Assembly (NCBI GenBank): GCA_003170655.1
Contig: PMYY01000097.1
Coordinates: forward strand, 4,486 to 13,473
DNA: 8,988 nucleotides
Origin: Nitrospiraceae bacterium
GTDB taxonomy: Bacteria > Nitrospirota > Thermodesulfovibrionia > Thermodesulfovibrionales > Dissulfurispiraceae
Reading direction: 5' to 3'
The notes beneath the pieces were generated by a model. The model searched no databases, was not told the origin of the DNA, and was given only the letters and a program-made list of their open reading frames with translations. Shown in pieces: positions 1-7,538 of this stretch. How positions within the stretch are numbered: position 1 is the stretch's first letter; each line of letters starts with the position of its first letter. Made by a program: the position numbers and the translations under genes.

Positions 1-17
1 GCCCAGGATACGCGCGT

Positions 18-560
18 TCAAGTATCGTTGAAAATGGTCGGTGGCGCTGCATCGATATGCTCAAGCCTTGAGCGAAGCCCGACCATGTTGGCGATCTGTA
101 TGCCGAGCCCCGGGCCGCGCATTCAGCTCTAGAAGTAGAGGCCCCTGTTCGCGGTCGATTACCACATCAACGCCCAGATATCCGAGTCCGGTCATGTCGA
201 AGGCTGAAGCCGCAATAAGAAGAATCTTCTTCCAATAGGGAACCTGTATTCCTCCTACCGGCCGGCCCGTATCGGGATGATGGGTTACTACGCTCTGACC
301 GTGCACTGCCATACCCGTCATGCCGTTCGAAATGTCTATACCTGCCCCTATCGCAACCTTGGAAGATTTGCCTTTCCGTCAGAGGCCTCCGTGGGCAAGC
401 CTGACCATGCCCATCACCGGCACGCCCTTGTATGCAACGATCCGTATATCAGGTATACCTTCATAGGAAACAGGCGCGAAGACAGGATCGAACCAGTGTG
501 ATTAGCGCTTCGATCATCGCTGCATCTTCGAGCTCGGATAGCGAGTGGATACCTGGCCCG
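18..560 (-). pseudogene. RimK-like alpha-L-glutamate ligase-related ATP-grasp protein, truncated and frameshifted remnant
   Basis: Read on the minus strand in three frames, this region gives a coherent C-terminal half of an ATP-grasp protein resembling the alpha-L-glutamate ligase-related (RimK-like) family. Recognisable blocks, in order, are EDAAMIEALI, DPVFAPVSYEGIPDIRI, KGVPVMGMVRL, IGAGIDIS, VTHHPDTGRPVGG, TGLGYLGVDVVID, GPLLLELNARPG and LGIQIANMVGLRSRLEHI, ending at a TGA at 18-20. GVDVVID and LLELNARPG look like the metal- and ATP-binding end of the ATP-grasp fold. Joining the blocks needs about four single-base shifts: an extra base near 499, an extra base near 396, a lost base near 361, and an extra base in the CCCCGGG run at 108-114. 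The N-terminal half is absent; homology runs out near 560, where the neighbouring HdrA-like remnant begins. Family assignment is fairly secure; function is presumably lost. Confidence 0.72.
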
Positions 561-1751
561 GACTTCGATCTCTGTCACAACAAGAGAAGTGCGATTGATT
601 TTGCCTCTTCGGGGGCGCTTCCGCATGTTCCCTTCAATGACGCCAGCCGATGTCTCCGCAAGAATGGGGAGGAGTGTTCGAAGTGCCGCGATGATTGCCC
701 TGTCGAGGGGGCTATAGTCTATGAAGATGTTGCACGGGCCATGGATCGCAGGGTCGGTGCGATAGTCGTTGCGACCGGTGCCTCGCAGCTAGAGTGCAAC
801 TAAAATTTGCAAATCTCGGATACGGAAAAAATCCGGATGTGGTCACCGTAATGGAATTCGAGCGAATACTCACATCTAGGGGGCCACGCAAAGGCAGGCC
901 GGTTGCATTATACTTTCGGGCTCCTGACCGCATCGCCATAATCCAATGCGTCGGGAGCCTCGACCCCTCGCACAAGCCTTACTGTTCGGCCGCATGCTGC
1001 TGGTACGCCTTGAAACACTCGGCGATGATACGTAAGCGTCTTCTGAAACGGAGGTGATGCATTTCGGCCGGGAGTGGTGCCTGCCAGGTCAATCGGCAAG
1101 CGAGTTGTTCAGCAAGGCGGTCTACGACATTGGACCAACATTTGTGAGGGACATGGACCTCGCATCATTCAAGATAACCTCATCAGGTGGAAAAAATAAG
1201 ATTTCATTCAGGGACGATGGAGGCTCTCTGCGGAGATCGGAGGCAGAAATGGTTGTTCTCTGTCCTGCTATCGTCCCGGATAATGAAGCCAAAGCTCTTG
1301 CCGTGGAATTCGGTATCGAGTGCGATGAACAAGGTTTCTTTAAGACCCTGCGCGAAAAGACCGCCAGTGTTGAATCCGCGGGCCGCGGGGTCTACGCTAC
1401 AGGCGCATGTCATACGCCGATGGACATCCGCTCGTCTGTTAATGAAGGTCGGGCTGCATCCGGTGGCATTCTCGCTGAACTGCAGACTGGAGGCATGATA
1501 GATATCCCGCCGACCTCTGCGACGGTAGATGCTATGCGCTGTTAGGCCTGCATGCTTTGCATTCCGCTATGTCCATACAAGGCCAATTCATCCGATTCTT
1601 TGACCGGCAAGGCTACTATTATAGAGGAACGCTGCAGGGGTTTGGCATTTGTGTTTCATCTTGCCTGGCACAGGCTATCGAAGGCCGGCATTTCACTTCC
1701 GAGGAGCTGATAGCGGAGATAAAGGGAGTTCTTGAAGAGGATCGACATTAG
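561..1751 (+). pseudogene. hdrA: HdrA-like heterodisulfide reductase subunit A remnant
   Basis: The joined frames read as the central and C-terminal part of an HdrA-type FAD/iron-sulfur protein. HdrA supplies the flavin in cytoplasmic heterodisulfide reductase-like complexes. Visible parts, in order: a cysteine motif (C-x7-C-x2-C-x3-CP, about 651-705), VGAIVVATG, a YGKNPDVVTVMEFERIL segment, IIQCVGSLDPS followed by PYCSAACCWYALKHS, a GVYATGACHTPMDIRSSV flavin-domain motif, and two C-terminal 4Fe-4S motifs (C-x2-C-x2-C-x3-CP near 1540-1580, second near 1634-1670). The N-terminal part is missing. Lesions: a frameshift near 790-805, a one-base loss near 1042, an in-frame TAG at 1543-1545 between two cluster cysteines, and a one-base loss near 1648 that destroys a cluster cysteine. 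The final frame ends at TAG 1749-1751. A working protein is very unlikely. The TusA-family gene downstream fits the usual Hdr-like neighbourhood. Confidence 0.82.
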
Positions 1752-1785
1752 GCAGTTGCTGACCTTATAAAAGTTTTACACGCGG

Positions 1786-1794
1786 TGTTATAAT
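1786..1794 (+). promoter_or_regulatory. Possible extended -10 promoter element upstream of the TusA-family gene
   Basis: The sequence TGTTATAAT matches the extended -10 consensus TGnTATAAT exactly. It lies about 85 bases before the GTG start at 1881 and just past the end of the HdrA-like remnant. No good -35 hexamer sits 16-18 bases upstream, which is tolerated in extended -10 promoters. This would give the small gene its own transcript although the gene before it is dead. It is a pattern match only. Confidence 0.35.
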
Positions 1795-1880
1795 ACGCGC
1801 AAGGTGCTCGGAGAGTTGTCGGCACTGTGCAATCTCGACGCGGCAGGAACTACTGTAGTCAGTGATGGGGGGGCACTAAG

Positions 1881-2105
1881 GTGGCTGTAATCATAATAGA
1901 TGCAAAGGGGCTGAAGTGCCCGCAACCGACTATCCAGATGACCATCAAAGCCCTCAAGATGAAGAGGGGCGATACACTAGAAGTGGTTGCAGACTGTTCC
2001 ACCTTCGAAAATGACGTCAAGAACTGGTGCCGCCGCAATAACAGGCCGCTGCTCTGGCTCAGGGATGAAGGCGACGGCGTCAAACGTTGCCAGGTACAGT
2101 TTTAG
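1881..2105 (+). CDS. tusA: TusA/SirA-family sulfur carrier protein
   Basis: This 74-residue protein has the compact TusA fold signature. It starts with a short beta strand, then DAKGLKCPQP with the conserved CPxP motif (Cys13, Pro14, Pro16), then a helix (TIQMTIKALKMKRGD), a strand (LEVVAD), and a C-terminal DVKNWCRR...GVKRCQVQF segment. In this family the CPxP cysteine carries persulfide sulfur. Homologues serve tRNA thiolation, molybdopterin or FDH maturation, or dissimilatory sulfur metabolism beside Hdr-like and Dsr proteins. The adjoining HdrA-like remnant suggests an ancestral link to the latter; delivery of sulfur to the formate dehydrogenase downstream is another possibility. The GTG start is the only reasonable one because an in-frame TGA lies at 1863-1865. 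A G-run at 1867-1873 may act as the ribosome-binding site. The frame is intact, unlike the gene before it. Confidence 0.88.
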   Translation: MAVIIIDAKGLKCPQPTIQMTIKALKMKRGDTLEVVADCSTFENDVKNWCRRNNRPLLWLRDEGDGVKRCQVQF

Positions 2106-2303
2106 ATGCTGATTGCGCAACCATATATTTGTATTGCGGTAGAGGGATGGTTTCCGTGATAAGGCTGCTCCGGAGGAGGGATGCAGATAAGGAAGGCAGC
2201 AAAAGCTCATGCAGTCAGATGAGGCAATTTGACCGGCATTTACAAGGTTAAGTGGGCTTTTGCGGTTTTGTTTATTCCATAATTATTTCATAGGAGGATT
2301 GTC
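2106..2303. other. Leader region of the formate dehydrogenase operon
   Basis: This is a non-coding gap between the TusA-family gene and the formate dehydrogenase operon. It turns AT-rich after about 2220. I looked for sigma-70 and sigma-54 promoters and for FNR-type sites and saw none I would defend; a TTGACC at 2229-2234 has no matching -10. A strong Shine-Dalgarno sequence, AGGAGG at 2292-2297, sits six bases before the ATG at 2304 and fixes that start. Confidence 0.6.
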
Positions 2304-5300
2304 ATGGATGTTTCCAGAAGGGACTTCCTTAAGATCACGGGAGGCAGTCTAGCCCTCGGATCTGTCAGCAGCGGCTTTTCGCCTGGAGAGGCGGCCGCGC
2401 AGGAATTGAGAATCAAGAACGCCAAGCAGACTACAACTGTCTGCCCATATTGCTCGGTAGGTTGCAGCATCCTCATCCACACGATTGACGGCAAAGTTGT
2501 TAATGTCGAGGGTGACCCCGACAGTCCCATCAATGAAGGGTCCCTCTGTCCGAAAGGGGCGTCGCTGTTCCAGATGGTCAACAACGAGACAAGACTCACG
2601 AAACCTCTTTACAGGGCGCCTGGAGCGCTGGAATGGAAGGAAGTCGAGTGGGAGTGGGCGCTTGACCAGATCGCAAGAAAGGTCAAAGATACTCGCGATA
2701 AGACATTTAAGTCAATGGCGAAGTCGACGGTCAAAGAGAAGAAACCGGACGGCACGGAAGTCGATGTGGAGAAGGATTTTATTGTAAACAGGACCGAGGG
2801 CATCGCCCATGTCGGTAGCGCCGCCATGGACAACGAGGAATGCTACCTTATGCAGAAACTTGTCCGCTCTTGGGGTCTTGTCTATATAGAACATCAGGCC
2901 CGAATATGACACTCCGCAACTGTTGCGGCTCTGGCAGAGTCGTTCGGACGCGGTGCAATGACAAACCATTGGGTGGATCTTCGTAACGCCGATGTAGTCC
3001 TCGTTATGGGCGCGAACCCGGCCTCGAACCATCCAATTTCGATGAAGTGGATCATGGAAGCGAGGAATAGAGGCGGCAAGCTTGTCGTCGTGGATCCCCG
3101 CTTCACACAAACTGCGGCAAAAGCCGATCTCTACACGCCCCTCAGGTCGGGCACGGACATCGCTTTTCTGGGCGGCATGATCAAATACATCATTGATAAC
3201 AATATGTATTTCAGGGATTACGTCGTTAATTACACGAACGCTGCTTTTCTTGTAAATCCTGATTTCAAGACCCCTTCACAACTTGACGGTGTATTCTCCG
3301 GCTACGATGAAAAGACACGGAAGTACGATAAAAAAACTTGGGCCTACCAGATGGATGCAAATGGGGTCGCTCAAAAGGATCTCACGCTCAAAGACCCCAA
3401 CTGTGTATTCCAGCTTTTGAGAAAGCAGTACGCGCGCTACACGCTGGACAAGGTCTCCAGCATAACCGGCACACCGAAGGATAAGCTCGAAGATGTCTAC
3501 AAAGTGGTGGGCTCGACCGGCAAACCTAACAGGGTAGCGACTGTCTGTTATGCGATGGGCTGGACCCAGCACACTGTGGGCGTACAGAACATCAGGGCCT
3601 TTTCGATGATTCAGCTGCTGCTCGGGAATATGGGGATGGCTGGAGGAGGCATCAACGCATTGAGGGGAGAATCTAATGTCCAAGGTTCGACGGATTACGG
3701 ATTGCTCTTTCACATTCTGCCTGGATACAATCCTACACCTACGGCCACTGTTGTTGATCTGAAAACCTACATCGAAAAGTTTACACCTAAGACGAAAGAA
3801 ACAAGAAGTGTCAACTGGTGGGGCAACAGGCCGAAGTATATCACTAGTTATCTGAAGGCCATATACGGCGATAAGGCGACGAAGGAGAACGATTTCGGCT
3901 ATGACTGGCTGCCCAAGGTGGACGAAGGGACGAACTATTCGTGGCTGAATCTCTTCGACCAGATGTTCAAGGGCAAGTTTGAGGGTTTTTTCGCCTGGGG
4001 CCAGAACCCGGCCTGCTCCGGCGCCAACGCCAACAAGGTGAGAAATGCGATGGCCCAGCTTAAATGGATGGTCAACGTAAACCTCTACGATAACGAGACG
4101 GGCTCATTCTGGAAAGGTCCGGGCATGGACACGAAAGCTATTCAGACCGAAGTCTTCATGCTGCCATGCGCCTCCTCCATCGAGAAGGAAGGAAGCATCA
4201 GCAATTCGAGCCGTCTCGCTCAGTGGAGATACAAGGCAATAGAACCCGTCGGGCAGTCGATGCCGGATGCGGAAATTATGAATGAACTCTATTTCAAGGT
4301 GAAGAAGCTTTACCAGAAAGAAGGCGGCAAATTCCCTGCTCCGATCTTGAACCTTACCTGGAACTATGGCGAGAAAGAGGCTCAAGGTAAGGTCAAGCAT
4401 CTCGATACCCATATGGTCGCGATGGAGATCAACGGGTATTACCTAGAGGATATATACGACAAGACCCAGACCCCGCCCAAGCTGATCGGAAAAAAAGGTG
4501 AGCTCTGCACGAACTTCGTCAGTCTTCAGGCCGATGGTACTACCTCGTGTGGCAACTGGATATATTCAGGCAGTTACACGCAGAAGGACGGCAAGGTCAT
4601 CAATATGATGGCGCGAAGAGTCAAGGACGATCCTACAGGTCTCGGTCTCTATGCCGGCTGGGCATGGGCATGGCCGCTCAACAGGAGGATCATCTACAAC
4701 CGCGCATCTGTAGACCCCAATGGAAATCCATGGGACCCCAAACGTGCGGTTATCAAGTGGAATCCGACCAAGGAAAACCCGGCCACAAACAAGCCTGGAT
4801 TATGGGAAGGGGATGTGCCCGACGGGCCTGCAGCACCTCTTTCGGATGAAAAAGGCGGCAAGCTGCCTTTCATCATGCGTGCGGACGGTGTAGGGGCTAT
4901 ATTCGGACCAGGCCTGGCCGATGGACCGTTCCCCGAGCATTACGAACCACTCGAATGTCCTCTCCAGGAAAACCCGATGTCGAAGAAGCATCGCATCAAT
5001 CCTACCGTCAAGCTCTTCTTCGGCAAGGAAGGCGGATTGGCGGAGGATGTTTTCTATTCGTGCGACACGAGATATCCTTTCGTTTGTACTACTTATCGCG
5101 TCACAGAGCATTGGCAGACAGGTGTCATGACGCGACATGTGCCGTGGCTCATGGAAGCACAACCTCAGATGTTCGTCGAGATGAGTAATGAATTGGCGAA
5201 GGAAAGGGGCATCAAGAACGGCGAAAAAGTGACCGTTTCATCTGCACGCGGAAGCTTGTGGGCCGTTGCTGTTGTAACCGACAGGTTTAAGCCGTTCAAG

Positions 5301-5477
5301 GTCATGAACACGACGATCCATCAGGTAGGTATCCCATGGCATTTTGGATGGCAATTCCCGGTCGACGGCAGCGGCGGTGAGAGCGCTAATCTATTGACTC
5401 CGACGATAGGCGATCCGAATACGATGATACCCGAATCGAAGGCCTTCATGGTCAATATCGAAAAGGCGAAGGGGTGA
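2304..5477 (+). CDS. fdnG: Formate dehydrogenase-N type catalytic subunit, selenocysteine-containing, Tat-exported
   Basis: This is the molybdenum/tungsten bis-MGD catalytic subunit that oxidises formate to CO2 on the outer face of the membrane. Translating the in-frame TGA at 2907-2909 as selenocysteine gives 1057 residues, close to E. coli FdnG (about 1015). A twin-arginine motif (SRRDFLK, residues 4-10) starts the protein. The 4Fe-4S site is Cys47, Cys50, Cys54 and Cys82, followed by the conserved Lys84 of CPKG. Sec202 is followed by His203 in the context QARI-U-HSATVA, matching the FdnG active site (Sec196-His197 in E. coli). FGRGAMTNHWVD follows directly in frame. Molybdopterin-domain motifs include GWTQHTVGVQNIRA (about 419-432) and GGGINALRGESNVQG (about 447-461); the C-terminal MopB domain contains MTRHVPWL. 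A strong AGGAGG precedes the start. Read as a stop, the TGA would split the gene into 201- and 839-residue pieces. fdnH follows four bases after the stop. Confidence 0.96.
2907..2942 (+). promoter_or_regulatory. Selenocysteine UGA codon and bacterial SECIS hairpin in fdnG
   Basis: The UGA at 2907-2909 is followed by a hairpin pairing 2926-2932 with 2936-2942 (CGGCUCU against AGAGUCG, one G-U pair) around a GGC loop. The loop starts about 23 bases after the UGA and has G in its first two positions, as expected for SelB-binding bacterial SECIS elements. A competing perfect 7-base inverted repeat, CCGCAAC/GTTGCGG at 2914-2928, overlaps its 5' side. The protein context independently requires Sec here. 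Confidence 0.85.
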
Positions 5478-5481
5478 TACT

Positions 5482-6243
5482 ATGGCAAGAGCGAGTCTAC
5501 TAATATCTCCTGAATTGTGTATCGGCTGCAGGGCTTGCCAGATAGCCTGCAAGTCGTGGAACCAGCTACCGGGCGACAAGACGGTCAATAGGGGGTCTTT
5601 TGAAAACCCAGCCGACCTGACTCCGGACCTCTATAACAAAATAAGATTCGTCGAGGTGCCCTCTGAAAACAACCCGGTCAGGTGGCTCTTCGTGAGCCAG
5701 CGCTGCATGCATTGCGACGATGCGGGCTGCATGAAGATATGTCCCGCACCGGGGGCTCTCTACAAGACAAAGGAAGGCGCCGTTGCCTTCAACAAGGACA
5801 AATGCATAGGCTGCAAGCTTTGCAGCAGTGCATGTCCGTTTAACGTGCCGCGCTACGACAAGAACGACAAGGTGTCGAAGTGTAACCTCTGCGCCGACAG
5901 GATCGCCAACAATATGGCGCCTGCCTGCGCCAAGACTTGTCCCACAGGAGCAATCTCGTTCGGCGACAGGGATGCATTGATCTCCAAGGCGCAGAAAGCA
6001 GGCTATGCAGCTGTATACGGGCAAGCTGACCTTGGAGGTCTGGGCGCTATCTATGCATTCCATGATGCACCAAAACTTTATGGGCTGGCAGACAAGCCGG
6101 TCATCCCCGAAATGGTCGTCTTCTGGCACAAGTATCTGAAGCCCCTATCATGGATCGGGATTGGAGGCACTGCCGCTCTCATGCTCCTTCATTATGTTGC
6201 CATAGGGCCAAAGAAGGACCAGGAGGACAAAGACGATGAATAG
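5482..6243 (+). CDS. fdnH: Formate dehydrogenase iron-sulfur (beta) subunit with C-terminal membrane anchor
   Basis: This 253-residue ferredoxin-like subunit carries electrons from the catalytic subunit to the cytochrome b subunit. Sixteen cysteines form four 4Fe-4S sites: Cys13/16/19/23 (CIGCRACQIAC), Cys75/78/83/87 (CMHCDDAGCMKIC), Cys108/111/114/118 (CIGCKLCSSAC) and Cys134/137/149/153. The ligands pair across motifs in the FdnH family. One membrane helix (about 220-240, WIGIGGTAALMLLHYVAIG) follows, with a charged cytoplasmic tail, as in FdnH, so the iron-sulfur domain lies in the periplasm beside FdnG. It is somewhat shorter than E. coli FdnH (294 residues). There is no signal peptide; export by riding with the Tat signal of FdnG is the known route in this family. 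AAGGGG at 5469-5474 is the likely ribosome-binding site, inside the end of fdnG. Confidence 0.96.
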   Translation: MARASLLISPELCIGCRACQIACKSWNQLPGDKTVNRGSFENPADLTPDLYNKIRFVEVPSENNPVRWLFVSQRCMHCDDAGCMKICPAPGALYKTKEGAVAFNKDKCIGCKLCSSACPFNVPRYDKNDKVSKCNLCADRIANNMAPACAKTCPTGAISFGDRDALISKAQKAGYAAVYGQADLGGLGAIYAFHDAPKLYGLADKPVIPEMVVFWHKYLKPLSWIGIGGTAALMLLHYVAIGPKKDQEDKDDE

Positions 6244-6856
6244 GAGCGATCTCATAACAAAGGAAAGTACCTTCGGGATAATCAATCATTGGGCACTGGC
6301 GATAAGTTGCATCGTGCTGACGATCAGCGGCTTCGGCTTCCTATTTCAGATACAGGGCATCGGAAGTGCCTTCAGCGGTTTCCCTGCGATGAAAGTCGTT
6401 CACAACTGGACCGGTGTCGTTTTCACGGCGTCGCTATTCCTCAGCATGTTCAACTGGCTGAAGGAATCGCTTACATTTGACTCAGACGACATCGGCTGGA
6501 TATTGACTGCCGGGGGGTACCTGAGCCACAAGGCAAAGGTGCCGCCTATGCACAAGCTCAACACGGGACAGAAGTTCTTTTACCTTACACTGCTCGTGTC
6601 CGGTTTCGCGATCGCTGCAACAGGTTTTATCATCTGGCTCATGCCGGAAAATAAGTCAATGCTGGTTTTGTCGCATTTCATCCATAACGTGAGCTTTATC
6701 GTCATCACCGCGTTCATCCCGGTCCATATTTACCTGAGCACCCTCGGCAATCCGGGTACTCTGAGGATTATGATCACTGGAAAGATTCCATACTGGTGGG
6801 CGAAAAAGAAGCACCCCAAGTGGGTTAGAGAGCTCGAAGAAGGTCACGGGAACTGA
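6236..6856 (+). CDS. fdnI: Formate dehydrogenase cytochrome b556 (gamma) subunit
   Basis: This 206-residue membrane protein receives electrons from FdnH through two b hemes and reduces quinone at the cytoplasmic side. Four hydrophobic segments are visible at about 14-37, 52-74, 113-135 and 146-170. Histidines at 18, 56, 150 and 164 correspond to the heme ligands known in E. coli FdnI (His18, His57, His155, His169), so both hemes should be present. The C-terminus (PYWWAKKKHPKWVREL) is basic and probably cytoplasmic. The ATG overlaps the end of fdnH by eight bases, with AGGAGG at 6221-6226 inside fdnH, indicating coupled translation. Length matches E. coli FdnI (217). Confidence 0.95.
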   Translation: MNRSDLITKESTFGIINHWALAISCIVLTISGFGFLFQIQGIGSAFSGFPAMKVVHNWTGVVFTASLFLSMFNWLKESLTFDSDDIGWILTAGGYLSHKAKVPPMHKLNTGQKFFYLTLLVSGFAIAATGFIIWLMPENKSMLVLSHFIHNVSFIVITAFIPVHIYLSTLGNPGTLRIMITGKIPYWWAKKKHPKWVRELEEGHGN

Positions 6857-6882
6857 GTGTAGTCCCATTTTTGTCCTTTCCA

Positions 6883-6929
6883 GCCAGGGGAATCCCTCAG
6901 CCCCTGGCCGGGGAGGAGGGGATTCCCTT
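6883..6929 (+). terminator. Strong hairpin after fdnI with two mutually exclusive foldings
   Basis: Two stems compete here. Fold A pairs 6883-6890 with 6901-6908 (GCCAGGGG/CCCCTGGC, perfect, 10-base loop). Fold B pairs 6886-6897 with 6918-6929 (a core of GGGAATCCC/GGGATTCCC plus wobble ends), with an inner stem CCCC/GGGG at 6901-6904/6910-6913. Only CTTGTT follows, so the U-tract is weak. It may be a leaky terminator of the fdn operon, an attenuator, or an RNA-stabilising hairpin. No promoter is visible between it and the next gene. Confidence 0.55.
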
Positions 6930-6947
6930 GTTAAGGTTGGAGGGTAA

Positions 6948-7538
6948 ATGAAAAAAATATTGCTTGTTATGCTGATCAGCATTCTCGTCGGTACGTCATT
7001 TGCAGAAATCACGCGATACAGTGTGCCTCTAGATGGGTCCCCTTCCCTCGGACCTAACAGCGCCTCGGTCACAATCATCGAGTTTATTGATTATCAATGA
7101 CCGCACTGCGTTGCGGCCGGTCCGGCCGTCGAAAGGATCATGAAGGAGTACGGACAGAAGGTACGGCTTGTGATCAAATTCTATCCCTACAAGTATCGCG
7201 ACTTCGCCCGCATCTCCGCCGGGGCAGCGTTGGCTGCGTACGACCAGGGAAAGTTCTGGGAAATGCACAGGCTGTTGTTGAAGAGGTCGCCAAAGCTCGA
7301 CCGGACCAATCTCATAACGTATGCGAAGGAGATCGGGCTTGATGCTGACAAATTTCGGGAATCGCTCGATACGCGGAAAAACGACGGCATAATAGAGCGA
7401 GACGTGAAACTGGCGCTCTCCCTCGATCTTTACAATACGCCCACCTTCTTCATCAACGGGCGTAGGGTCATCGGCGATGTCCCTTATGAGTACCTGAAAA
7501 AGATCGTTCTGGAGGAGCTGAATGCAGCGAAGAAATAG
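6948..7538 (+). CDS. Secreted DsbA-like thioredoxin-fold selenoprotein with U-P-H-C active site
   Basis: With the TGA at 7098-7100 read as selenocysteine, the frame is 196 residues. It has a signal peptide (residues 1-19, basic MKK then a hydrophobic stretch, cleavage after TSFA), a short linker, a thioredoxin strand (SVTIIEFIDYQ), the active site U51-P52-H53-C54, a helical insertion (about 85-150), and NTPTFFING with the cis-proline Thr164-Pro165. The motif equals CPHC of E. coli DsbA with the nucleophilic cysteine replaced by Sec; Cys54 is the only cysteine. This predicts a periplasmic thiol-disulfide oxidoreductase, or a selenol-based reductase or peroxidase; direction cannot be told from sequence. 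Read as a stop, the TGA leaves a 50-residue stub and an ORF from 7140 lacking signal and active site. GGAGGG at 6939-6944 is the ribosome-binding site. The gene overlaps the peroxidase gene by 17 bases. Sec DsbA-like proteins are known from selenoproteome surveys. Confidence 0.9.
7098..7128 (+). promoter_or_regulatory. Selenocysteine UGA codon and GGUC-loop SECIS hairpin in the DsbA-like gene
   Basis: The UGA at 7098-7100 is followed by a perfect five-pair GC stem, CGGCC at 7114-7118 with GGCCG at 7124-7128, around the loop GGUCC. Counting the U of UGA as 1, the GGUC occupies positions 22-25. This is the same offset and the same loop sequence as in the E. coli fdhF SECIS element bound by SelB (from memory of that sequence). 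This is the main nucleotide evidence that the UGA is decoded as selenocysteine. Confidence 0.88.

Noticed and set aside
1543..1545. In-frame TAG in the HdrA-like remnant read as pyrrolysine or as a recoded codon
   Set aside because: The gene has several independent frameshifts and has lost a cluster cysteine further on, so a plain nonsense mutation in a dead gene is the simpler explanation. Glu to TAG is a single-base change at a variable cluster position.
2229..2283. Sigma-70 or sigma-54 promoter before the formate dehydrogenase operon
   Set aside because: TTGACC at 2229 and CATAAT at 2278 are not at promoter spacing with any partner, and no GG/GC pair has the spacing sigma-54 needs.
5566..6129. 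187-residue open frame on the minus strand inside fdnH
   Set aside because: It lies wholly within a clear four-cluster ferredoxin gene on the other strand and shows no family resemblance.
7140..7538. Treating the DsbA-like gene as a short cytoplasmic protein starting at 7140
   Set aside because: This start removes the signal peptide, the first thioredoxin strand and the active site, and no Shine-Dalgarno sequence fits it, whereas the frame continues upstream through a Sec UGA to a well-placed ATG at 6948.
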